From: Smallanthus sonchifolius | Lineage: Eukaryota; Streptophyta; Magnoliopsida; Asterales; Asteraceae | Assembly (NCBI GenBank): GCA_023525975.1 | Contig: CM042025.1 | Coordinates: 2,495,001 to 2,559,000, forward strand | Length of the DNA stretch: 64,000 nucleotides | Reading direction: 5' to 3' | Shown: piece by piece, positions 57,681 through 64,000 of the stretch | How positions within the stretch are numbered: the stretch's first letter is position 1 | Layout: each line of letters starts with the position of its first letter | The notes under the pieces: generated by a model | Databases searched by the model: none | Seen by the model: the letters and a program-made list of their open reading frames with translations, nothing else | Told to the model about the DNA's origin: nothing | Position numbers and translations under genes: made by a program

Positions 57681-57738
57681 TTGATCATGATGGTTTACAA
57701 ACATATGACAACTATATACACCAAACAAAGAATCTTGG

Positions 57739-60700
57739 TCAACATTCCCGTACTTGCTGATTTTCTGTTAAGCCATGAAAGCTGCACCCAGTAGACCATC
57801 CTAAGACGCCAAGGACCAAATCGACACGCGAGCAAGCACTAACCTGGATCCATGCAACAGCTTAATGTCCACAAACAATTTCTAACAGGGTGAAAAATGA
57901 AAGAACGACACATATAGGTTTGCTAAGTAAAACTAGTTATTTGCTTATTGTTTTCTGGAAAAGTAAACTTCACAAACTGCTTATTTAAAGGAGACTTATT
58001 TACACGCTAATAACCATATAAGTTGTTCGAATAAGTATTTCAAAATATGTTCAAAACGTAGTCATATTAAACGTAATAATCACATAAGCGGCTTTAATAA
58101 TCCAGAGGCCACCCAAGCATTCAAAAGGTTACACTTAGGCAGCTGAAGTATCAAAACAGCATTATACGCCACCTAAATATCAATTTACTTATTTTGGTCC
58201 CGATTTGGCCCAAAAACTTGTTAGATGACAGAACAATGCCTTCAAAAAGACATAAACACCCTTGATGAGAGGCATCAACATATCATGGGCTAAAAAGTTG
58301 CTTATTTTAAACTAAGTGTGTAATAGTTAATACACATAAACCAAACCAAACCAAACCAAACGTACCCAGTATAATCCCACACATAGCTAACGCTATTAGT
58401 AGGGTCTGGGGAGGGTGTGATGAGGGCAAACCTTACCCCTATCCCAAGGGATAGAGAGGCTGCTCCCGTTTAGACCCCCGGCTCCATGGGAAAGAAAGGG
58501 ATAAAAATATAAATAAAATTAATGAGTAATAAAGTAAAATAAATCTAACAGTAATCTAACAATTAGCAGTGTATGACTAGAGTATATTAGTCACAAGAAA
58601 CACAACACACCTACAAGAAACAAGACATACGCAAAATCTTTGCTAAACAACTCTACTCTCCCACACAACGGGTCACTCATCCTAAAACTCTAATACGACG
58701 TCTCCATGAAATCCTATCATTGATCATGTCCTCTGAGAGGTGTAAATCTAGCAAATCAAGCCTAATCCTCTCATCCCACGTTAATTTCGGTCTCCCCCTG
58801 CTCCTTTTCCCCTCTACAACGAGAGTTTCCACCGTTCTCACTGGATCTGTGCTCTGTCTCCTCTTGACATGTCCAAACCATCTCAATCTTCCTTCTCTTA
58901 TCTTATCTGAGATACATGTGACTCCCAATCTCTTCCGAACAACTTCATTTCTTATTCGGTCCTTTCTTGTGTGTCCACACATCCACCTCAACATCCTCAT
59001 CTCAGCTACATCCATTTTTCGAGCTTGTGTCTTCTTGATGGCCCAACAATCGGTTCCATATAGCATCGCTGGGCGAACTGCTACCCTATAAAATTTACCC
59101 TTTAACCCTATTGGGAACCTCTTGTCGCACAAAACACCTGAGGCCGCTCTCCATTTACACCAACCCGCCTGCACCCGATGGACTACATCATTGTCAATGT
59201 TCCCGTTACTCTGGATGACAGATCCTAGATACTTGAACTTCAGTGTCCTAGGGACAACCCCACCTTCAATAGAAATCTGGGTCTCCTCGTCGACGTTTGC
59301 ACCACTGAAGTTGCAGTGAAGGTACTCGGTTTTAGATCGGCTTATCTTCAAACCTTTGTGCTCTAAGACTGTTCTCCATTCCTTTAGTCTGTTGTTCAAT
59401 GTCTCTTTACTTTCTGCAATCAACACGATATCATCAGCAAAAAGCATGCACCATGGAATTGCATCTTGAATCGACTTTGACAACTCATCCAAAACTACTG
59501 CAAAGAGAAAGGGGCTTAGTGCCGACCCCTGGTGAACTCCCACTTCCACCGGAAAAAAGTCTGTATCCCCCACGTGTGCTCGGACGCATGTCTTAGCCTC
59601 ATGATACATATCCCTAATTGCCTCAATATATTTACTAGGGATCCCTCTTCCCTCCAGACTTTCCCAGATCAATCTTCTAGGCACACTATCGTACGCCTTT
59701 TCAAGATCGATGAACACCATATGTAAATCATGTTTCTTCTCTCTGTACTTTTCCATTAATCTTCTTAAAATGTGTATCGCCTCCGTAGTGGACCGGCCTG
59801 GCATGAACCCAAATTGGTTTGCTGTAACCTGGGTTTGTCGTCTAATCCTTGTATCTATAACTCTTTCCCATAATTTCATTGTGTAATAGTTAATACACAT
59901 GTAAACTATTATTTGTATTATTTTGAAGTTAAATGATTTTAGTTATTTACATAATTCCCGGAAGTTTTTGCTCAAATCTGGCATCATTTTGGCGGACTAA
60001 AATAATGTTTAATGGGTGGCGTTAATGTAATATTTTGAAGACTTGATGGCATATGCATACATTATACAGAATTTATAGAACATACCATACTGTCCAAGCT
60101 TGATTCAACTTGGAAGAGAATGACCGCCATTCCTTTTTCTCTAACCGTCTCCGACTGTCCAATATACAAGAATAAGTATAAACCACTAGAAATGAAGAGA
60201 TAAAATCAATGCAACAGGGTGACAAAAATAAGCGGGTTGCAATGGTAATTTTGAAGTCCCGCTTGGATGGAGATTGACCCACCACCACTTTTTTTTTACC
60301 ATTTTAAGACCTTTTAAAAAAATGACTAATGTGTCGGAGATGATTACCAAAAGTATATTATTGCAGTAATAATTTAAATTTCAGCATGACGCTATTTGGG
60401 AAGTAGCATGCATTCAAAATAAATTTTGGGCGACCTTCAACTCATTTGACCCATTTGACATTTTCCCTTGTTAATATTTGATTTGACCCACAGATCCATT
60501 TGAGATCAAAATAATCATAAGCAAATGGGTCAAAATTGCCACCTCTAAAATGTTGTGTTTGAGGCAGAAATGTGATCAATTACTCACCGCACATGAGCAT
60601 ATAGTAACACCAGCATCTGCTAATGTCTTTGTGATGTCAGCAAGCATGCCTGTGAAGTAGTAGTAGTTATGTGATATTTGATAATTTAATCAGATATTCT

Positions 60701-63447
60701 GCTGTAATAAAAGGTTCTGTGTTAGTGGTAATCTTGTAATTCTTTGGGAAAAAAGCTTACTTCTTCGATCTATGCAAACAATGCACATCCATTGGATCGC
60801 GTGTCCTTCAAAATCACTCCACGATGAGATTTTCCCGTCACGCCAGCTTTCAAGTCCAGGTAACACATCTTTATCCATAGAGACATCAGCAAATAGCATT
60901 TTAGTAACATCGTTCCCTTGATTGAGTAGATCCCCTTTTGACTTGGTCAGACTCGTATTTTTCATACTTTTATTATGTTTTCCATTAACCTTGGGAACCT
61001 TAATACTACTACCCTTCTTAAACTGAAAAAGATCTTCAGCAATCATTTTCATGGAAGACATTTCCATGACATTCATGAGTATCTTTTCCCATGTGTGATG
61101 GGTCCCTTTTGAGTAGTCGGTTACTTCAGCTTCACTATCAGCTCCAGAATCAGCAAGAAACTCGTTGACCGAGTCAACTGTTAGTTGGATTGCAGATTGA
61201 GCAGCTTGCTCCTTCAAGAACTGAAGACGGCAGCAAAAGAACAGGTCAAAATGGGTAAAATTTACTCATGAACAGGTCAAGTCGGGCTGTGTTTTGTCTA
61301 TAACAGGTCAATGGGTAAAATTCACAAAATATTAGTTAAGGAAACGAGTCAAATGGGCAGGAACTCGAAAGTCGCACAAACTGTATCTTTAATGCAAATG
61401 TATGATGTGAAACAAGTCAAACGGATCAACTCAACGCGGTCCTTTTACAAATTCTAAATTGAACCTGTTTTGACATGTTACCCGACCCAGCCATTTTTTC
61501 ATATCTAATTAAAACTATAAAAAATACAACAATTGAATCCATAATAACCTACTTTCATAATCTTGTGTCTGGCACTTCGTGTTTTTGCATGTTGCAACCA
61601 TTGCTTGTGCCTCTGGAAAGCAGACTTGCTTGAAAGTGCCTGAATGTCAAGAAACTTATTAGGCAGCAGAAAGAAATAGGATGGCAATTTCGACCCATTT
61701 ACTTATGAATGGGTCGATTTCGGGTTGTGTTTTATCTCTAACTAAAAGGAAACAGGTTGAAGTTTCCCAAACTATAATTTAAATATCCTAACCATTTTTT
61801 GAAATAAATAAATCTCTGTAACCCTATCAGACACTAATTATTTAAAAAAAAAGTGTTCCGGATCAACCTGGCCCATTTCGACATGACCAAGTACCAAAAC
61901 TTACCCTTTTGAGTTTTGACACATTAGAATCTATTAAAAAAAATACATGTTACTTATTCTCAGATATTAGCCGATTATGGTTAAGAACAACTAACATTAT
62001 AAGTCACTATCTCCACAACTTCAGCATTTGCAAGCACATGCAAAGGAGGAACAATATTTCCATTAACCTGATGACAATAGTTCACATCGTCAGACGTCAG
62101 ATCTCCTAAAATTATATAAAAATAAAAAATCATCAAACAGAAAGGACATGCCTTTGCAGCCACCATACTATTTCCAATATCAGTGTTTATCATATAAGCA
62201 AAGTCAATGACAGTTGCTCCCTTGGGCAAATTTTTTATCTGTACATGTAAAGAATAAACTTAATAGGGGGGGAACAGAATTTAAACACACAAATGGTGTG
62301 CCGTCTATCAAGTAAAGTTGACAATTTCAATCCATTTACATGAAATGTGGTTGATTTGGGTTATATTTTATCAAAAACAGGTCATACGGTTACATTTATA
62401 AAAACTTCCCAGAAAATAAAAACGGTTGGACGAGTTGAAGATCGCTTAGGTAGCGTTTATACTTTCCTTCTACGTCGACAAGTACAAATCTGTCTTTTTT
62501 CTTAGTCTGAAAATATCATCAAATGTCATTGAGCATGTTCTGCCGTTTCTTTTTTACTTCAGATAAGGATATGAATTTGTGTTTTCATTTGTGTGCTTAT
62601 TTATAGATGTAGTCTTTTTGTTACAATAAAGCACTCTTCTTTCCAAGAAGACTTCACCACCTCATATCCATAAGAGGTGGAAAAAGACACAGGTCATTTA
62701 ACACTTGAAAAACAAGCATCACCTTCAAGTGCTATTCAAATGTTTTCAATTTTCTTGATTGTTTTTTTTTAAACAAATTGGACATCGTTTTTATAATCAT
62801 AAATGTCCAACCTGTTTGGTCCAACCCGCCCATTTTGCAACTTCTAATTAATAAACTTCATCAGTTTACCTCTCCCCTTGGCGTAAATACAAAGACCCGA
62901 CTACCTAAAAGATCCTTGGTGATTGTATCTACAAACTCTCTAGAACTCATGTTTCCAACAAACTCCTCTTGCCATTCTCTAATTGCATTAAGCCAACCAA
63001 TCTGAACAAAGGATGTAGTTTCTCCATATAAATAAAAAAATATTATCTAGAATCTCAGTTTACATGAGTAAATTTACTATCATACCCTCAGGGCAACATT
63101 TGCATTGTTAAGGCAGACTGGTTTCCCTCTCAAGTTTCTGTCATCAACCACTGTATGTCCGACTAGACCATTAACAATAACTTTCCCACTGTAGTGAGCA
63201 GCAATACCTCTTTCTGCTATCAAGTTCATCTCTTCAGTTCTAATCTGCAAACAATAATATGATGGTACATATAAGGACAATATATAATGTAATCTCTGAA
63301 AACAAGCAATACCTAAGGAACGACTATTATTTCCTGAGAAAGTACCTGCACTTCTAGACGAAACATGCTCTCGTAAAGAAATGGAATCACAGTGGTATGA
63401 AGACTCTGATAACCATTGGGTTTGGGGGTTGCAATGTAGTCTTTCAT
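57739..63447 (-). CDS. RSH1: RelA/SpoT homologue RSH1, 3' part
   Basis: Ten exons on the minus strand: 63346-63447, 63086-63244, 62870-63001, 62152-62238, 61996-62067, 61553-61639, 60761-61220, 60588-60649, 60086-60154 and 57739-57843. They join in frame to 444 codons and a stop. RSH proteins make or degrade (p)ppGpp in chloroplasts; RSH1 of Arabidopsis acts mainly as a hydrolase. Visible are the end of the synthetase domain ('KPNGYQSLHTTVIPFLYE', 'IRTEEMNLIAERGIAAHYSG'), a TGS domain ('SRVFVFTPRGE', 'LPKGATVIDFAYMI', 'VLANAEVVEI') and a C-terminal ACT domain ('AIQWMCIVCIDRR', 'KGMAVILFQVES', 'LGVLGWSTGCS'). The ACT domain separates RSH1 from plant RSH2/3 and CRSH. All introns have GT...AG ends except that after 62152, which appears to be GC...AG. 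The hydrolase domain and transit peptide lie beyond the window. No break is seen. Confidence 0.93.
58338..59879 (-). mobile_element. RTE-type LINE in the last RSH1 intron
   Basis: The element is flanked by an identical 21-bp duplication at 58317-58337 and 59880-59900 (GTGTAATAGTTAATACACAT plus a leading T). It lies on the same strand as RSH1. Its 3' end is a run of GGTTT units (58338-58362 on the complementary strand), the simple-repeat tail typical of RTE-clade LINEs, preceded by TCCCCAGACCCTACT. It is 5'-truncated: the 1,542 bp begin inside the reverse transcriptase. Confidence 0.9.
58677..59879 (-). pseudogene. RTE reverse transcriptase, 5'-truncated but open
   Basis: About 400 codons are open from the truncation point to the natural stop. 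Reverse transcriptase motifs are in order: 'NQFGFMPGRSTTEAI', 'MVFIDLEKAYDSVPR', 'GVHQGSALSPFLFAVV', the catalytic FADD ('CMLFADDIVLIAES') and 'LKFKYLGSVI'. The C-terminal part has 'MRMLRWMCGHTRKDRIRN' and 'GRPKLTWDERIR', usual for plant RTE LINEs. The endonuclease and the first RT motifs are missing, so it is not an autonomous element; the absence of stops implies recent insertion. Confidence 0.85.
60427..60545. repeat. GGGTCAAA-type repeat in RSH1 intron
   Basis: The intron contains CATTTGACCCATTTGAC, GATTTGACCC and AAATGGGTCAAAATTG. The same words recur in other introns of this gene at 61235-61500, 61690-61900, 62300-62420, 62800-62850 and 63545-63610, often with CGGGTTGTGTTTTATC and AACAGGT. 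It appears to be a dispersed short element family of unknown class. Confidence 0.5.
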
Positions 63448-64000
63448 CTGTAAAGATTAAAAAGAAAAAAAGGTTATTATTTCCAACTTTAATAAGAGAA
63501 GGAGCTGAATATCAATAAAAATAAGTAGTTGCAACATGTTGTGGGCAACAGGTGAAACAAGTTTGGGTCGAAACAGGTTGGGTCGGGTTGATTGAGCCAA
63601 CTTATTCAAACCTTTTAGATTTTTTATAGGGAAAATGTCGAAAATCCCTATGGAAATTTGCTGCCATTGAACTTTATTTCTACGTGGTTAATCCCATAAC
63701 GTATAAAACCTCAGTGATAAGGTCCTCGGGCTCTATTTTTAACGAAAAGGTCCTTTTTGTATAATTAAGCCCCAATACTGATAAAAACACAACGATTAGG
63801 TCCTTTTTTGCTTGATCAAGTTACTAAACTTCATAAAAGGACCTTTTCTTTCAATTTTCCAAATTAAAAGATTAAACCATGTAAAAATTATCCATGGACT
63901 TATGCAAGTATTTAGCAAATCCATCATAAGCTCTTCTTTAAAAATCATTAGTGTCTTAAATATGATTATAACTGTGGTATTAAAATAAGCATCTAATTTT
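63448..64000 (-). other. RSH1 intron, cut by the window edge
   Basis: No exon is recognised here, so this is probably part of the intron before the 63346-63447 exon. 63545-63610 has GGGTCGAAACAGG-type repeat words. From about 63625 there is a piece with GAAAAGGTCCTTTTTG (63747) and its complement AAAAGGACCTTTTC (63836), suggesting a small element with inverted parts. Confidence 0.5.

Noticed and set aside
58720..59726. Plus-strand frames of 60-123 codons
   Set aside because: Shadows of the minus-strand RTE reverse transcriptase.

Overview
This is nuclear DNA of a flowering plant. It holds three intron-containing plant genes (a gibberellin 2-oxidase, a galactinol synthase and the 3' two-thirds or so of an RSH1-type ppGpp synthetase/hydrolase) in an AT-rich background crowded with plant-type transposons. 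The flavour of the repeats suggests a eudicot, probably an Asteraceae species. That is inference; no species can be named from the sequence alone.

Layout. 1-7.9 kb: an old retroelement relic split by a 2,460-bp solo LTR with an exact 5-bp target duplication, a decayed Mutator (MULE) transposase and a 438-bp Helitron. 8.0-11.15 kb: GA2ox, plus strand, three exons, with intact 2-oxoglutarate dioxygenase residues. 11.6-13.75 kb: a decayed LINE with an RRM-type first ORF and a 16-bp target duplication. 14.06-15.75 kb: a MULE with about 155-bp terminal inverted repeats and a perfect 9-bp duplication, carrying what looks like a captured PARP-domain fragment of an SRO/RCD1-type gene. 18.2-19.9 kb: three adjacent G-rich fold-back elements. 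20.2-21.3 kb: a TGTGTAAT minisatellite. 21.6-24.3 kb: a duplicated 155-bp segment, a SINE, a Helitron and a Harbinger relic. 25.0-26.1 kb: a second MULE-like element just upstream of the galactinol synthase gene (26.5-28.5 kb, plus), whose promoter has two CACGTG boxes and a TATA box and whose second intron holds a second copy of the SINE.

29.5-56.9 kb is one nest of LTR retrotransposons. The outermost element is a minus-strand Ty3/gypsy element of the Tat type: 3' LTR at the left, gag-pol with a second, archaeal-type RNase H at the right, and an antisense 'gypsy-type transposase' gene between LTR and pol. That antisense gene was invaded by a Tekay/Del-type chromovirus, and the invaded region was then tandemly duplicated. 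Afterwards one copy was reduced to a solo LTR, and each copy received a further, different solo LTR. A fifth LTR interrupts the Tat integrase. The Tekay element has an unusual set of extra open reading frames in front of gag, each beginning at a splice-acceptor-like site followed by ATG.

57.7-63.45 kb, minus strand: ten exons of RSH1 covering the end of the synthetase domain, the TGS domain and the ACT domain through to the stop codon. One intron appears to use a GC donor. The last intron contains a 5'-truncated RTE-type LINE with a perfect 21-bp target duplication and a long open reverse-transcriptase frame, and several other introns carry related short repeats. The gene continues beyond the right edge. 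GA2ox (inactivates gibberellin), galactinol synthase (first step of raffinose-family sugars) and RSH1 (chloroplast ppGpp signalling) share no pathway; their proximity looks incidental.
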